Assembly (NCBI RefSeq): GCF_023744375.2
Contig: NZ_CP146284.1
Coordinates: 1,674,001 to 1,738,000, forward strand
From: Parabacteroides sp. AD58
GTDB taxonomy: Bacteria; Bacteroidota; Bacteroidia; Bacteroidales; Tannerellaceae
Length of the DNA stretch: 64,000 nucleotides
Direction: 5' to 3'
Shown: piece by piece, positions 19,692-29,522 of the stretch
How positions within the stretch are numbered: position 1 is the stretch's first letter
How the letters are laid out: each line of letters opens with the position of its first letter
Position numbers and translations under genes: made by a program
The notes under the pieces: generated by a model
Told to the model about the DNA's origin: nothing
The model's database searches: none
What the model saw: the letters and a program-made list of their open reading frames with translations, nothing else

Positions 19692-20966
19692 ATGAATCAG
19701 CCATTAGCAGAAAGATTACGTCCGAAAACACTGGATGAATACATCGGACAAAAACATTTAGTCGGACCCGGAGCCGTTCTACGGAAAATGATTGATGCGG
19801 GCAGAGTTCCATCTTTTATTTTGTGGGGACCTCCAGGAGTAGGGAAAACGACTTTGGCCCAGATCATTTCTCAAAAGTTAGAGACACCGTTTTATACACT
19901 GAGTGCCATTAACTCGGGAGTCAAAGATGTACGTGACGTCATTGAGAAAGCAAAAGGGAACCGTTTCTTCAACACAGTATCACCTATATTATTTATTGAT
20001 GAAATCCATCGTTTCAGTAAATCCCAGCAAGATTCGTTATTGAATGCGGTCGAGACAGGAGTTGTAACCCTCATCGGAGCTACAACTGAGAACCCGTCTT
20101 TCGAAGTTATCCGTCCGCTGCTGTCAAGATGCCAGGTATATGTACTGAAATCACTGGGAAAAGAGGATTTACTCCAATTACTTCACCGGGCCATTACCGA
20201 GGATGTTATCTTAAAGGAAAAACATATCCAGCTAAAAGAAACAGATGCACTGCTTCGCTATTCTGGTGGTGACGCACGAAAATTGTTGAACATACTCGAG
20301 TTAGTCATCGCCGCCGAAGAAGGAAATGACATTGAAATTACCGATCAGAAAGTTACAGACCGCCTACAGGAAAATCCGGCAGCCTACGACAAAGGAGGAG
20401 AAATGCACTACGATATCATATCGGCTTTTATCAAATCCATCCGTGGAAGTGACCCCGACGGAGCTATTTACTGGCTGGCACGTATGGTGGCCGGAGGTGA
20501 AGATCCCAAATTCATCGCGCGCCGTCTCTGCATTTCTGCAGCAGAAGATATTGGTCTGGCAAACCCCAATGCCCTCCTATTGGCCAATGCCTGCTTCGAT
20601 ACCGTACAGAAAATAGGATGGCCCGAAGGAAGAATACCTTTAGCCGAAACCACCATTTACTTAGCTTGCAGTCCGAAAAGCAATTCGGCCTATAAGGCAA
20701 TTAATGATGCACTGGAGTTGGTTAACCGTACTGGGAATCTGCCTGTGCCTCTTCACCTCCGTAATGCACCGACACAACTGATGGCCGAATTAAATTATGG
20801 GAAAGAATATAAGTATGCCCATGATTACGAAAACCACTTCGTCAAACAAGATTATCTGCCCAAAGAGTTGCTGAACCAGCGCATCTGGCACGGACAGGCT
20901 AATCCGGCCGAATACAAGCTGACCGAACAAATGAAAAAACTCTGGGGCAGCCGCTTTGAAAAATGA
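19692..20966 (+). CDS. rarA: Replication-associated recombination protein A
   Basis: A 424-residue AAA+ ATPase of the RarA/MgsA/WRNIP1 family that acts at stalled replication forks. Walker A is GPPGVGKT (46-53), Walker B with FIDEIHRF (101-108), followed by the SRCQVY sensor region; the C-terminal third is the helical tetramerisation and MgsA_C domain. Length and motifs are normal. It is monocistronic, followed by an imperfect long hairpin. Confidence 0.96.
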   Translation: MNQPLAERLRPKTLDEYIGQKHLVGPGAVLRKMIDAGRVPSFILWGPPGVGKTTLAQIISQKLETPFYTLSAINSGVKDVRDVIEKAKGNRFFNTVSPILFIDEIHRFSKSQQDSLLNAVETGVVTLIGATTENPSFEVIRPLLSRCQVYVLKSLGKEDLLQLLHRAITEDVILKEKHIQLKETDALLRYSGGDARKLLNILELVIAAEEGNDIEITDQKVTDRLQENPAAYDKGGEMHYDIISAFIKSIRGSDPDGAIYWLARMVAGGEDPKFIARRLCISAAEDIGLANPNALLLANACFDTVQKIGWPEGRIPLAETTIYLACSPKSNSAYKAINDALELVNRTGNLPVPLHLRNAPTQLMAELNYGKEYKYAHDYENHFVKQDYLPKELLNQRIWHGQANPAEYKLTEQMKKLWGSRFEK

Positions 20967-21002
20967 TATATAAATCACCATTTGCTTTTTGTCATCCATC
21001 AT

Positions 21003-21058
21003 AACTAACGAGTTTCATTTTTGATTCTCATTTATTTCAAAAACGGAATTCGTTAGTT
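21003..21058. repeat. Imperfect 22-bp inverted repeat
   Basis: Arms 21003-21024 and 21037-21058 pair with three mismatches around a 12-base loop. A 15-base stretch (21013-21027) is identical to 8106-8120 in the hairpin at 8072-8131. It could act as the rarA terminator, although no T-run follows it. Confidence 0.6.
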
Positions 21059-21138
21059 TCAAAAATAGAACATCCAGGCTCTTTTTTCATGCAAAATGAA
21101 ATATTAAAACGACTTCCCATATTTTTTTCTGGAAAAGC

Positions 21139-21170
21139 TTTGTCTCTTACAAAAAAAATTTCTACTTTAG
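21139..21170 (+). promoter_or_regulatory. Promoter of serC-serA-DUF1015
   Basis: TTTG (21139-21142), 20 bases, TACTTTAG (21163-21170), one mismatch from TAnnTTTG. Transcription would start near 21177, 49 bases before the serC ATG. Confidence 0.55.
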
Positions 21171-21225
21171 ACGACTTTCAATTTTGAAAGTGACAAATTG
21201 TTACATTAACTAAATATAATTGCAT

Positions 21226-22293
21226 ATGAAAAAGCACAATTTTTATGCAGGACCGTCAATTTTAAGCGAATTTACTATCAAAAACACAGCTGCAGCGGTA
21301 GAAAATTTCGCAGATATGGGATTATCTATCTTAGAGGTATCTCATCGTAGTAAAGAATTTGTAGCCGTTATGGATGAAGCGCGAGCGCTGATTAAAGAAT
21401 TGCTGGATTTACCAGCCGGTTATGAAGTAGTATTCTTGGGCGGTGGCGCCAGTATGCAATTCTGTATGGTTCCTTATAACCTGTTAAGTAAGAAAGCTGC
21501 CTATCTGGATACAGGAACCTGGGCATCTAAAGCCATCAAAGAAGCCAAACTATTCGGTGAAGTTGATGTAGTTGCATCTTCAAAAGACAAAAACTATACA
21601 TATATTCCTAAAGGATATACTGTTCCTGAAGATGTTGATTACTTCCACATTACAACCAACAATACTATTTACGGAACTGAAATTCGTGAAGACCTGGATG
21701 TTAAGGCTCGTCTGGTTGCCGACATGTCTTCTGATATCTTCTCTCGTCCGATCGATGCTTCCAAGTACGATCTGATCTATGCCGGTGCACAGAAGAACTT
21801 AGCTCCGGCCGGTGTTACATTGGTAATCGTACGTACCGATGCTTTAGGACATGTAGACCGTCCGATTCCAACCATGTTGAACTACAAGACTCATATTGAA
21901 AAAGATTCTATGTTCAATACACCTCCTGTATTACCGATCTATTCTGCATTGCAGACATTGAAATGGTATAAGGCACAAGGTGGTATTGCCGCTATGGAAA
22001 AGAAAGACAAAGAAAATGCGGCTATCCTTTACGATGAAATCGACCGTAACAAGTTATTCCGTGGTACTGTTGTTCCGGAAGACCGTTCTATCATGAATGT
22101 TTGCTTCGTTATGAATGATGAATACAAGGAACTGGAAGGTGAATTCAACACATTTGCTGCATCTAAGGGTATTGTAGGTATTAAAGGACACCGTTCAGTC
22201 GGTGGATTCCGTGCTTCTTTATATAACGCTATGCCAAAGAGCAGCGTAGAAGTTCTGATTGACGCAATGAAGGAATTTGAAAAACAGCATTGA
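21226..22293 (+). CDS. serC: Phosphoserine aminotransferase
   Basis: A 355-residue PLP enzyme that converts 3-phosphohydroxypyruvate to phosphoserine in serine (and possibly pyridoxine) synthesis. The N-terminus HNFYAGPS and the GGGASMQF loop (72-79) are typical; the PLP-binding lysine is Lys190 in [14 protein letters not shown] two codons upstream is in frame, but the ATG at 21226 gives the usual [10 protein letters not shown] start. It is followed two bases later by serA, forming an operon with serA and the DUF1015 gene. Confidence 0.97.
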   Translation: MKKHNFYAGPSILSEFTIKNTAAAVENFADMGLSILEVSHRSKEFVAVMDEARALIKELLDLPAGYEVVFLGGGASMQFCMVPYNLLSKKAAYLDTGTWASKAIKEAKLFGEVDVVASSKDKNYTYIPKGYTVPEDVDYFHITTNNTIYGTEIREDLDVKARLVADMSSDIFSRPIDASKYDLIYAGAQKNLAPAGVTLVIVRTDALGHVDRPIPTMLNYKTHIEKDSMFNTPPVLPIYSALQTLKWYKAQGGIAAMEKKDKENAAILYDEIDRNKLFRGTVVPEDRSIMNVCFVMNDEYKELEGEFNTFAASKGIVGIKGHRSVGGFRASLYNAMPKSSVEVLIDAMKEFEKQH

Positions 22294-22295
22294 TT

Positions 22296-23219
22296 ATGGC
22301 TAAGATATTAGTAGCAACAGAAAAACCTTTCGCAGCGATAGCTGTGAAAGGTATCCGCGAAGTGGTTGAACAAGCGGGAGACGAACTGGTTTTATTGGAA
22401 AAATATACAGATAAGGCGCAGTTGTTGGATGCTGTAAAAGATGTTGATGCCCTGATTATCCGCAGTGACAAGGTAGACAATGAAGTGCTTGATGCTGCCA
22501 AGCAATTGAAAATCGTTGTACGCGCAGGTGCCGGTTATGATAATGTAGATCTGGATGCTGCTACGGCTCATCAGGTTTGCGTGATGAACACACCTGGACA
22601 GAATTCGAATGCCGTGGCAGAATTAGCTTTCGGTATGATGGTTATGGCTGTACGTAATTTCTACAACGGAACATCCGGTACCGAACTGAAAGGAAAGAAG
22701 CTGGGTATTCATGCCTTTGGTAATGTAGGAAGAAATGTAGCCCGTATCGCCAAAGGATTTGGCATGGAAGTCTATGCTTACGATGCTTTCTGTCCGAAAG
22801 AAGTCATCGAAGAAGCCGGTGTGAAAGCAGTCGACTCTGCTGAAGCTCTGTATGAAACCTGTAACATCGTTTCTCTTCACATCCCGGCTACGGCTGAAAC
22901 CAAGAATTCAATCAATGCAGCTCTGGTAGGTAAAATGCCGAAAGGTGGCGTATTGGTCAATACAGCCCGCAAGGAAGTCATCAATGAAGCAGAACTGATT
23001 CAGTTGATGGAAGAACGTACAGACCTGAAATATGTGACAGATATCATGCCAGTGGCCAATGAAGAATTTGCAGCCAAATTTGCCGGTCGTTATTTCTCAA
23101 CTCCGAAAAAAATGGGTGCTCAGACAGCTGAAGCCAATATTAATGCCGGTATTGCTGCCGCCCGTCAAATTGAAGGTTTCTTGAAAGAAGGTATTGAAAA
23201 ATTCAGAGTAAACAAATAA
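22296..23219 (+). CDS. serA: D-3-phosphoglycerate dehydrogenase, short lysine-type
   Basis: A 307-residue 2-hydroxyacid dehydrogenase that oxidises 3-phosphoglycerate to 3-phosphohydroxypyruvate. The NAD-binding GIHAFGNVGRNVA is at about 137-149 and the NTAR motif with the substrate-binding arginine at 222-225. It lacks the C-terminal ACT domain, so serine feedback through ACT is not expected. The usual catalytic histidine (TPH in E. coli SerA) is replaced by lysine: FSTPKKMGAQT puts Lys271 at that place. This is the lysine-type (type III-K) enzyme described from Entamoeba and seen in Bacteroidetes. Adjacent to serC and the DUF1015 gene. Confidence 0.95.
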   Translation: MAKILVATEKPFAAIAVKGIREVVEQAGDELVLLEKYTDKAQLLDAVKDVDALIIRSDKVDNEVLDAAKQLKIVVRAGAGYDNVDLDAATAHQVCVMNTPGQNSNAVAELAFGMMVMAVRNFYNGTSGTELKGKKLGIHAFGNVGRNVARIAKGFGMEVYAYDAFCPKEVIEEAGVKAVDSAEALYETCNIVSLHIPATAETKNSINAALVGKMPKGGVLVNTARKEVINEAELIQLMEERTDLKYVTDIMPVANEEFAAKFAGRYFSTPKKMGAQTAEANINAGIAAARQIEGFLKEGIEKFRVNK

Positions 23220-23222
23220 GAT

Positions 23223-24470
23223 ATGGCTACGATAAAACCCTTCAGAGGAATTCGTCCGCCGAAAGACTTGGTGGAACAAGTCGCTTCACGCCCTTATGAT
23301 GTGCTGAACTCTGAAGAAGCACGCGAAGAAGCCAAAGGGAATGAGAAATCGCTGTATCATATCATCCGTCCGGAAATAGATTTTCCGGTAGGAACTGACG
23401 AACATGCTCCGGAAGTATATCAGAAAGCAGCCGAAAGCTTCAAGAAGTTCCAGGAAAAAGGTTGGTTGGTACAAGATCCGAAGGAATGTTATTATGTATA
23501 TGCGCAGACCATGAACGGAAAGATCCAATACGGTCTTGTTGTATGTGCCTACGTTCCGGATTATATGAACGGTGTCATCAAGAAGCATGAATTGACCCGT
23601 CGCGATAAAGAAGAAGACCGCATGAAGCATGTACGCGTCAACAATGCCAACATCGAACCGGTATTCTTTGCTTATCCGCATAATGATGAGCTCAACAAGA
23701 TCATCGCCAAATACGCATCTCGTGAACCGGAATACGATTTCATCGCTCCGGGAGACGGCTTCGGACATACATTCTGGGTAATCGATAATGATGAGGATAT
23801 CCGACGGATTACAGAACTCTTCGCAAAGATTCCGGCCTTGTATATTGCCGACGGTCATCATCGTTCGGCTGCAGCCGCCTTGGTTGGTGCAGAAAAAGCA
23901 CGGCAGAATCCGAATCACCGCGGCGATGAAGAATATAATTACTTCATGGCTGTCTGCTTCCCGGATGATCAGCTGACGATTATAGATTATAACCGGGTGG
24001 TAAAAGACCTGAACGGACTGACTCCTGAAGAATTCTTGGAAAAGCTCAAGAAAAACTTCGTTGTCGAATGTAAAGGTACAGAGATTTACAAACCGACGGG
24101 CTTGCATAATTTCTCGTTATATGTCGAAGGAAAGTGGTATTCACTGACGGCTAAACCGGGAACCTATGATGACAACGATCCGATCGGTGTACTGGATGTT
24201 ACCATCTCATCAAATCTGATCCTCAACGAAATCCTCAACATCAAAGATCTGCGTTCAGACAAACGAATCGACTTTGTAGGAGGAATTCGTGGTTTAGGCG
24301 AATTGAAACGCCGGGTTGACAGCGGAGAAATGAAGATGGCTCTGGCACTGTATCCGGTAACCATGAAACAGTTGATGAACATTGCTGATACAGGAAATAT
24401 CATGCCACCTAAGACAACCTGGTTCGAACCGAAACTTCGTTCCGGTCTGGTAATCCACAAATTGGAATAA
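23223..24470 (+). CDS. DUF1015 family protein (COG4198)
   Basis: A 415-residue cytoplasmic protein of the DUF1015 family, with the typical start IKPFRGIRPP and the segments ASRPYDVLNSEEA, YIADGHHRSAAA and FVGGIRGLGELK. The ADGHHR motif is strongly conserved and suggests a phosphate- or nucleotide-binding or catalytic site, but the biochemical function is not established. It starts three bases after serA in the serC-serA operon; the same neighbourhood is known in other anaerobes, which ties it to serine metabolism. A terminator follows. Confidence 0.9.
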   Translation: MATIKPFRGIRPPKDLVEQVASRPYDVLNSEEAREEAKGNEKSLYHIIRPEIDFPVGTDEHAPEVYQKAAESFKKFQEKGWLVQDPKECYYVYAQTMNGKIQYGLVVCAYVPDYMNGVIKKHELTRRDKEEDRMKHVRVNNANIEPVFFAYPHNDELNKIIAKYASREPEYDFIAPGDGFGHTFWVIDNDEDIRRITELFAKIPALYIADGHHRSAAAALVGAEKARQNPNHRGDEEYNYFMAVCFPDDQLTIIDYNRVVKDLNGLTPEEFLEKLKKNFVVECKGTEIYKPTGLHNFSLYVEGKWYSLTAKPGTYDDNDPIGVLDVTISSNLILNEILNIKDLRSDKRIDFVGGIRGLGELKRRVDSGEMKMALALYPVTMKQLMNIADTGNIMPPKTTWFEPKLRSGLVIHKLE

Positions 24471-24498
24471 TTATCAGGTAAGTCTATCTATAATCATA

Positions 24499-24570
24499 CA
24501 GACCAGATAAACTTTCATCAGATTTTCATATAATCCGAGGAAGGAAGTTTCTCTGGTCTGTATTATTTTT
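24499..24570 (+). terminator. Terminator of serC-serA-DUF1015
   Basis: Arms of 17 bases (24499-24515 and 24544-24560) pair with one or two mismatches and are followed by a T-rich run. The same T-run contains the -7 element of the next gene. Confidence 0.7.
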
Positions 24571-24571
24571 G
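24564..24571 (+). promoter_or_regulatory. -7 element of the phosphoesterase gene
   Basis: TATTTTTG lies directly on the 3' side of the preceding terminator hairpin, 38 bases before the ATG at 24610. Confidence 0.5.
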
Positions 24572-24609
24572 TACCGTTTTATCAATTACATATCTTTAAT
24601 ACCCATTTT

Positions 24610-26331
24610 ATGAGACGAATTTCATGTATCTTTCTTTTATTATGGGCTTTCTTAAGCCTCTCTGCCGCCACGCGCGAAGTCAAGCTGAAGTTGATTGAAA
24701 CGAGCGACATTCACGGCAATTTCTTCCCTTATAATTTCATCACGCAACAAGACTGGAAAGGCAGCTTCGCCCGTGTGCATTCGTACGCCCAACAGGAACG
24801 CCAGACGTATGGACACAATTTATTGCTGATGGACAACGGAGATATTCTGCAAGGACAGCCTTCGGCCTACTATTATAACTTTATGGACACTGTATCAACG
24901 CATATTACGGCGACTATGATGAATTACATGGGATTCGTAGTAGGGAATATGGGAAATCATGATGTAGAAGCGGGTCATGCAGTTTACGACCGCTGGATCA
25001 GTCAGTGCCAGTTTCCGGTCTTGGGAGCGAATATTATCCAAGTATCGGATGAACAACCCTACTTAAAGCCTTATGAAATCATCGAACGGGAAGGTGTAAA
25101 AATAGCTGTATTAGGTATGATTACACCGGCTATTCCAACCTGGCTGCCCGAGACGTTATGGAAAGGTCTTTACTTCGCAGATATGGAACAAACAGCACGT
25201 AAATGGATGCCGATCATTCAGGAAAAGGAAAAGCCGGACATCATCATCGGCCTCTTCCATGCCGGAAAGGAAGCCCGTACTGTAGCAGGCAAATACCGCG
25301 AAGATGCTTCTGCCGAAATAGCTGAACGTATTCCGGGCTTTGACATCATTATGATGGGACACGACCATCGGCGCTTCTGCGGAAAGATAGCCAATGCTCA
25401 GGGAGATTCTGTTTTGCTGATTAATCCGGCCAACAACGGAAGAACGGTAGGCGACGTAGAAATTACGCTGACACTGGATGGGGATAAAGTCATTCGGAAA
25501 TCAATCCAAGGCAAACTGGCTGATATGGACAAACTGGAACCAAGTCCGGACTTTATGAAGCAGTTTGCTCCACAATACCAAGCAGTAGAAGCCTTCGTTT
25601 CTGAGAAAGTCGGGACTTTCACCGAAACAATTTCTACCCGGCCGGCTTATTTCGGCCCGTCGGCTTTTATCGATTTCATCCATTCTCTGCAACTGGATCT
25701 GACCGGAGCCGACATCTCGTTTGCCGCTCCTCTCTCCTTTGACGCCGTAATCAAAGAAGGAGATATTCATATCAGCGACATGTTCAACCTTTATAAGTAT
25801 GAAAACATGCTTTATACCATGGAACTGACAGGAAAAGAAATCAAAGGATTCCTGGAAGAATCGTATGCAATCTGGACGAATCAGATGAAATCGGCCGATG
25901 ATCATGTTCTTTTGCTGACTGAACGGAAAGACGGCAATGGCTACACATTTACAAATCCAAGCTTCAACTTCGATTCGGCGGCCGGTATCATTTATACGGT
26001 GGATGTAACCAAACCTGCCGGACAAAAGGTCTGCATACAAAGCCTGGCCAATGGCGAACCGTTCGATCTCAACCGGACTTATCGGGTAGCTTTAAATTCT
26101 TACAGAGGTAATGGCGGTGGCGAACTGCTCACAAAAGGAGCGGGAATTCCACAAGATCAGTTAAAAGACCGGATTATTTCGGCTACAGAGAAAGATCTGC
26201 GATATTATATGATCCAATATATCCGGGAGAAGAAGACCTTGTCTCCTCAGCCTCTCAACCAGTGGAAGATGATTCCGGAAGACTGGACTGAAAAGGCTGC
26301 GGAAAGAGACGCCAGACTGCTATTCGACTAA
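24610..26331 (+). CDS. 5'-nucleotidase / 2',3'-cyclic phosphodiesterase family protein
   Basis: A 573-residue exported metallophosphoesterase. A signal peptide covers about residues 1-20. The calcineurin-like domain has the metal-ligand motifs SDIHGNF (about 33-39), MDNGDILQG, NMGNHDVE and MGHDHR; the second half is the 5_nucleotid_C domain, with the substrate-stacking region near NSYRGNGGGELL. Such enzymes dephosphorylate nucleotides or cyclic nucleotides in the periplasm for nucleoside and phosphate recovery. Single gene, convergent with lepA. Confidence 0.9.
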   Translation: MRRISCIFLLLWAFLSLSAATREVKLKLIETSDIHGNFFPYNFITQQDWKGSFARVHSYAQQERQTYGHNLLLMDNGDILQGQPSAYYYNFMDTVSTHITATMMNYMGFVVGNMGNHDVEAGHAVYDRWISQCQFPVLGANIIQVSDEQPYLKPYEIIEREGVKIAVLGMITPAIPTWLPETLWKGLYFADMEQTARKWMPIIQEKEKPDIIIGLFHAGKEARTVAGKYREDASAEIAERIPGFDIIMMGHDHRRFCGKIANAQGDSVLLINPANNGRTVGDVEITLTLDGDKVIRKSIQGKLADMDKLEPSPDFMKQFAPQYQAVEAFVSEKVGTFTETISTRPAYFGPSAFIDFIHSLQLDLTGADISFAAPLSFDAVIKEGDIHISDMFNLYKYENMLYTMELTGKEIKGFLEESYAIWTNQMKSADDHVLLLTERKDGNGYTFTNPSFNFDSAAGIIYTVDVTKPAGQKVCIQSLANGEPFDLNRTYRVALNSYRGNGGGELLTKGAGIPQDQLKDRIISATEKDLRYYMIQYIREKKTLSPQPLNQWKMIPEDWTEKAAERDARLLFD

Positions 26332-26356
26332 GGGAGCAGAATCCGTATAAAAACAG

Positions 26357-26407
26357 AAAGATCACAACATGCCTGAAGATGGACTCTTTTCACATGTTGT
26401 GATCTTT
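26357..26407. terminator. Bidirectional terminator between phosphoesterase and lepA
   Basis: Fifteen-base perfect arms (26357-26371 and 26393-26407), with T-rich sequence to the right and A-rich to the left, between two convergent genes. Confidence 0.8.
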
Positions 26408-26436
26408 TTCTTTATAAGGGAAAATCTAACCGCGTC

Positions 26437-28224
26437 TTAATCGAGCTTCAATACAGCCAGGAAGGCTTTCTGTGGAACCTCAACCGTTCCGATCTGTTTC
26501 ATACGTTTCTTTCCTTCTTTCTGCTTCTCCAGCAACTTACGCTTACGGGAAACATCACCACCATAACACTTAGCCGTTACATCCTTGCGTACAGCCTTGA
26601 TGGTTTCACGGGCTATGATCTTGGCTCCGATAGCGGCCTGAATGGCTATTTCAAACTGCTGACGAGGGATCAGTTCTTTCAGTTTTTCACACATCCGCCG
26701 ACCGAAAGTCACACTGTTGTCAACATGCGTCAGTGTTGAAAGAGCATCTACCGGCTCACCGTTCAGCAGAATATCCAGCTTGACCAGCTTACTCGGACGA
26801 TAATCATGCAAATGATAATCAAACGAAGCATAACCTTTCGAGATACTCTTCAGTTTATCGTAGAAGTCAATAACAATCTCACCCAAAGGCAAGTCGTAAA
26901 TAATTTCCACACGATCTCCTGAAATATAATTCTGTTTAACCAGCACTCCTCGCTTACCCAAACACAAGGTCATAATCGGACCGATATAAGATGTATTGGT
27001 AATGACGGATGCCCGAATGAACGGTTCTTCAATATGATCAATCAGCGTCGGGTCAGGCAAGCCACTCGGATTATGGACTTCCTTGCAATTTCCTTTCTTG
27101 TCATAAACCATATATGAAACATTCGGTACCGTCGTAATCACATTCATATTAAACTCGCGGTCCAAGCGTTCCTGTACAATTTCCATGTGCAGCAAACCTA
27201 AGAAACCACAACGGAATCCGAATCCCAACGCCGCCGAACTTTCCGGCTGGAAAGTCAAAGAAGCGTCGTTCAACTGCAATTTCTCCAACGAAGCACGCAG
27301 ATTCTCGAATTCTTCTGTCTCAATGGGATAAACACCGGCAAAAACCATCGGCTTGACTTCCTCGAACCCGGCAATAGCTTCCAGTGCCGGACGGGCAACA
27401 TGCGTGATCGTATCTCCTACCCGCACTTCCTTGGATGTCTTTATACCAGAAATAATATAACCAACATCACCCGTACGCACTTCGTCCCGCGGTGACATTT
27501 CCAGTTTCAATACCCCTACTTCATCGGCATCATATTCCTTACCCGTGGCGATGAATTTGACGTGATCCCCTTTATGGATAACCCCGTTTTCAACCTTAAA
27601 ATAAGCAATGATTCCCCGGAAAGAATTAAACACCGAATCGAAAATCAGACACTGCAGCGGAGCCTCCGGATCACCCTTCGGAGCCGGAATTTTTTCTACA
27701 ATGGCATTCAACAGGTTTTCAACACCTTCGCCAGTCTTACCGCTGGCACGCAGAATATCGCTGCGGTCACAACCCAGCAGCTCTATTATTTCGTCTTCCA
27801 CTTCTTCGGGCATGGCACTTGGCAAATCGATCTTGTTCAAGACCGGAATAATCTCCAAATCGTTCTCGATAGCCATATATAAATTCGAAATGGTTTGTGC
27901 CTGCACACCCTGCGACGCATCAACAATCAATAAAGCGCCTTCGCAAGCGGCTATTGAACGTGATACCTCATACGAAAAGTCGACGTGCCCCGGAGTATCA
28001 ATCAAATTTAAAATATAATCTTCTCCTTTATAGGTATAATTCATCTGAATGGCATGGCTCTTGATCGTAATACCACGTTCACGCTCCAGATCCATATCAT
28101 CCAATACCTGATCCTGCATATCTCTTCCTTCTACCGTCTTGGTGTATTCCAGCAAACGGTCGGCCAGGGTACTTTTCCCATGGTCAATATGAGCAATAAT
28201 ACAAAAATTGCGGATATTCTTCAT
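26437..28224 (-). CDS. lepA: Elongation factor 4
   Basis: A 595-residue ribosome-associated GTPase that assists translation initiation and back-translocation under stress. G1 is AHIDHGKST (11-19), G3 DTPGHVDF and G4 NKID, followed by the LepA-specific C-terminal domain (ending [21 protein letters not shown]). Length is exact for the family. Monocistronic, with a minus-strand TATATTTG element at 28256-28263 about 30 bases before the ATG. Confidence 0.98.
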   Translation of the reverse strand: MKNIRNFCIIAHIDHGKSTLADRLLEYTKTVEGRDMQDQVLDDMDLERERGITIKSHAIQMNYTYKGEDYILNLIDTPGHVDFSYEVSRSIAACEGALLIVDASQGVQAQTISNLYMAIENDLEIIPVLNKIDLPSAMPEEVEDEIIELLGCDRSDILRASGKTGEGVENLLNAIVEKIPAPKGDPEAPLQCLIFDSVFNSFRGIIAYFKVENGVIHKGDHVKFIATGKEYDADEVGVLKLEMSPRDEVRTGDVGYIISGIKTSKEVRVGDTITHVARPALEAIAGFEEVKPMVFAGVYPIETEEFENLRASLEKLQLNDASLTFQPESSAALGFGFRCGFLGLLHMEIVQERLDREFNMNVITTVPNVSYMVYDKKGNCKEVHNPSGLPDPTLIDHIEEPFIRASVITNTSYIGPIMTLCLGKRGVLVKQNYISGDRVEIIYDLPLGEIVIDFYDKLKSISKGYASFDYHLHDYRPSKLVKLDILLNGEPVDALSTLTHVDNSVTFGRRMCEKLKELIPRQQFEIAIQAAIGAKIIARETIKAVRKDVTAKCYGGDVSRKRKLLEKQKEGKKRMKQIGTVEVPQKAFLAVLKLD

Positions 28225-28255
28225 TTATTTGTCTGTCCTAAAATCGTTTTGCATG

Positions 28256-28263
28256 CAAATATA
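28256..28263 (-). promoter_or_regulatory. -7 element of lepA
   Basis: TATATTTG on the minus strand, placing the transcript start near 28249 with a leader of about 25 bases. No clear upstream TTTG. Confidence 0.5.
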
Positions 28264-28490
28264 CGAAAAAAATCATTTACCGGCGCGTATTCCAGGAAAG
28301 GACTCACCAACAAACCTACCGTACACATTCCTGTCTTCTATGCAGTCGCCAACAAGGCTCATAAACAATCCAATTGTCCTTTTATAGCTAAAAAAGGTAT
28401 CCATTTAGCCTAAAAGCGTTTCCAAATAATAAATCAAGTTAAATACAGAATATTTATGCCGAAAAATTATGCTGAATAACACAAAGTCTC

Positions 28491-28574
28491 TATATTTGCA
28501 CTGTGTTTTTCATGGTATTAGATTTAAGGTTAGCAATGAAGATTGGTTGTCGTGATGACAACCTTTTCTTTTTT
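28491..28574 (+). ncRNA. Candidate small RNA, promoter plus terminator
   Basis: TATATTTG at 28491-28498 is a perfect -7 element on the plus strand, although both neighbouring genes are on the minus strand. A hairpin (GGTTGTC 28545-28551 with GACAACC 28557-28563) followed by a T-run (28564-28574) comes about 40 bases later. The implied transcript, about 28504-28574, is about 70 nt. The flanking 28225-28623 otherwise holds no gene. I believe similar sequences recur in Bacteroidales genomes, from memory and unverified. An ATG at 28512 opens a frame running through the terminator, so coding is unlikely. Confidence 0.55.
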
Positions 28575-28623
28575 ATAGACCATTCATCTTTTCTATTCGC
28601 ATATAATCCACCAGCTATTTATA

Positions 28624-29442
28624 TTATTTTTTCTCATCCTCACGATCAATCAGATAGAGAGGGAGAGCTCTGACCGGTTTGACCGAAACATGATTTCCTT
28701 TTTTACGACAAATCAGACACTCCTTTTTCAGTGTACGCCGGGAAAAGCTGAACACATAGTTCGGATTAAAATGAACCCCGTTAAAACGCACTTCAAAATG
28801 CAGATGCGCAGTCGTAGCCCGTCCGGTTCGACCGGTTAAACCAATGGGTGTTCCGGCTTTCACCACATCACCCGGCTTGACAAAGTTCTTGGAATTATGG
28901 CTGTAAACCGTTTCCAGCCCATTATAATGGCGGATAACGATGACATTCCCATAAGCTGAATAAGGCTTGGAAAAGCGAACCACACCATCAAAGGCCGCTA
29001 CAATCGTATCGTTCGGACAGGTTTTTATGTCGTACCCGGAATGATGACGCCGCCGACCGCCATACGGCGAAATAACTTTGGCACCCGGTAATGGAAAAGC
29101 AAAATCGCCTTCCTGAATCAACGACAGGTCAATGATCTCTGTATCCGAATCCTTAAAACGGGCCACATCGCCCACCCCAATATGATTGATTTCACGACTG
29201 GTAAAGTTTGTCGATATGACTTTACGCGGAGAAGCCAACGAATCTAACTTGGCAGCTTCCGGATACTTCGGAAATTCAACCATCGGAATCGTTACTTCGG
29301 TAGTAGGAAAAGCTGCTTTGGCAGGCGGTAAGACCGGAGAAACATTCTTTTTCTTACCAAAAACATCTTGTGTGGAATGGCTCAGCAACAAGATGGCTAA
29401 TACCATCCCACTATACACATATTTTCTGAATTGGAACTTCAT
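28624..29442 (-). CDS. M23 family metallopeptidase
   Basis: A 272-residue exported LytM/M23 endopeptidase. A hydrophobic N-terminal segment (about 8-25) is a signal or anchor, a linker follows, and the peptidase domain runs from about 130 to 245: HSGYDIKT supplies the zinc His and Asp, and HLHFEVRF the HxH motif. All zinc ligands are present, so it should be active on peptidoglycan cross-links. The ATG at 29442 is used; the in-frame TTG at 29463 lies inside a TACCTTTG promoter element (29461-29468, minus strand). Confidence 0.9.
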   Translation of the reverse strand: MKFQFRKYVYSGMVLAILLLSHSTQDVFGKKKNVSPVLPPAKAAFPTTEVTIPMVEFPKYPEAAKLDSLASPRKVISTNFTSREINHIGVGDVARFKDSDTEIIDLSLIQEGDFAFPLPGAKVISPYGGRRRHHSGYDIKTCPNDTIVAAFDGVVRFSKPYSAYGNVIVIRHYNGLETVYSHNSKNFVKPGDVVKAGTPIGLTGRTGRATTAHLHFEVRFNGVHFNPNYVFSFSRRTLKKECLICRKKGNHVSVKPVRALPLYLIDREDEKK

Positions 29443-29460
29443 TCTTAAAACAATTTCAAA

Positions 29461-29468
29461 CAAAGGTA
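29461..29468 (-). promoter_or_regulatory. -7 element of the M23 peptidase gene
   Basis: TACCTTTG on the minus strand, 19 bases before the ATG at 29442; it overlaps and so rules out the TTG start. Confidence 0.45.
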
Positions 29469-29522
29469 GTCGAAAAAGAAGCTAACTCCAATACAAAAAA
29501 TGTTATATGGCAGATATACAGA

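Noticed and set aside
23286..24107. 273-codon open frame on the minus strand inside the DUF1015 gene
   Set aside because: It is antisense to a clearly conserved gene, has no recognisable motif and no promoter; its length reflects codon bias of the true gene.
28512..28672. Small protein of about 53 codons starting at 28512
   Set aside because: The frame runs through the hairpin and T-run that would end the transcript at about 28574, so it would lack a stop codon in the RNA.
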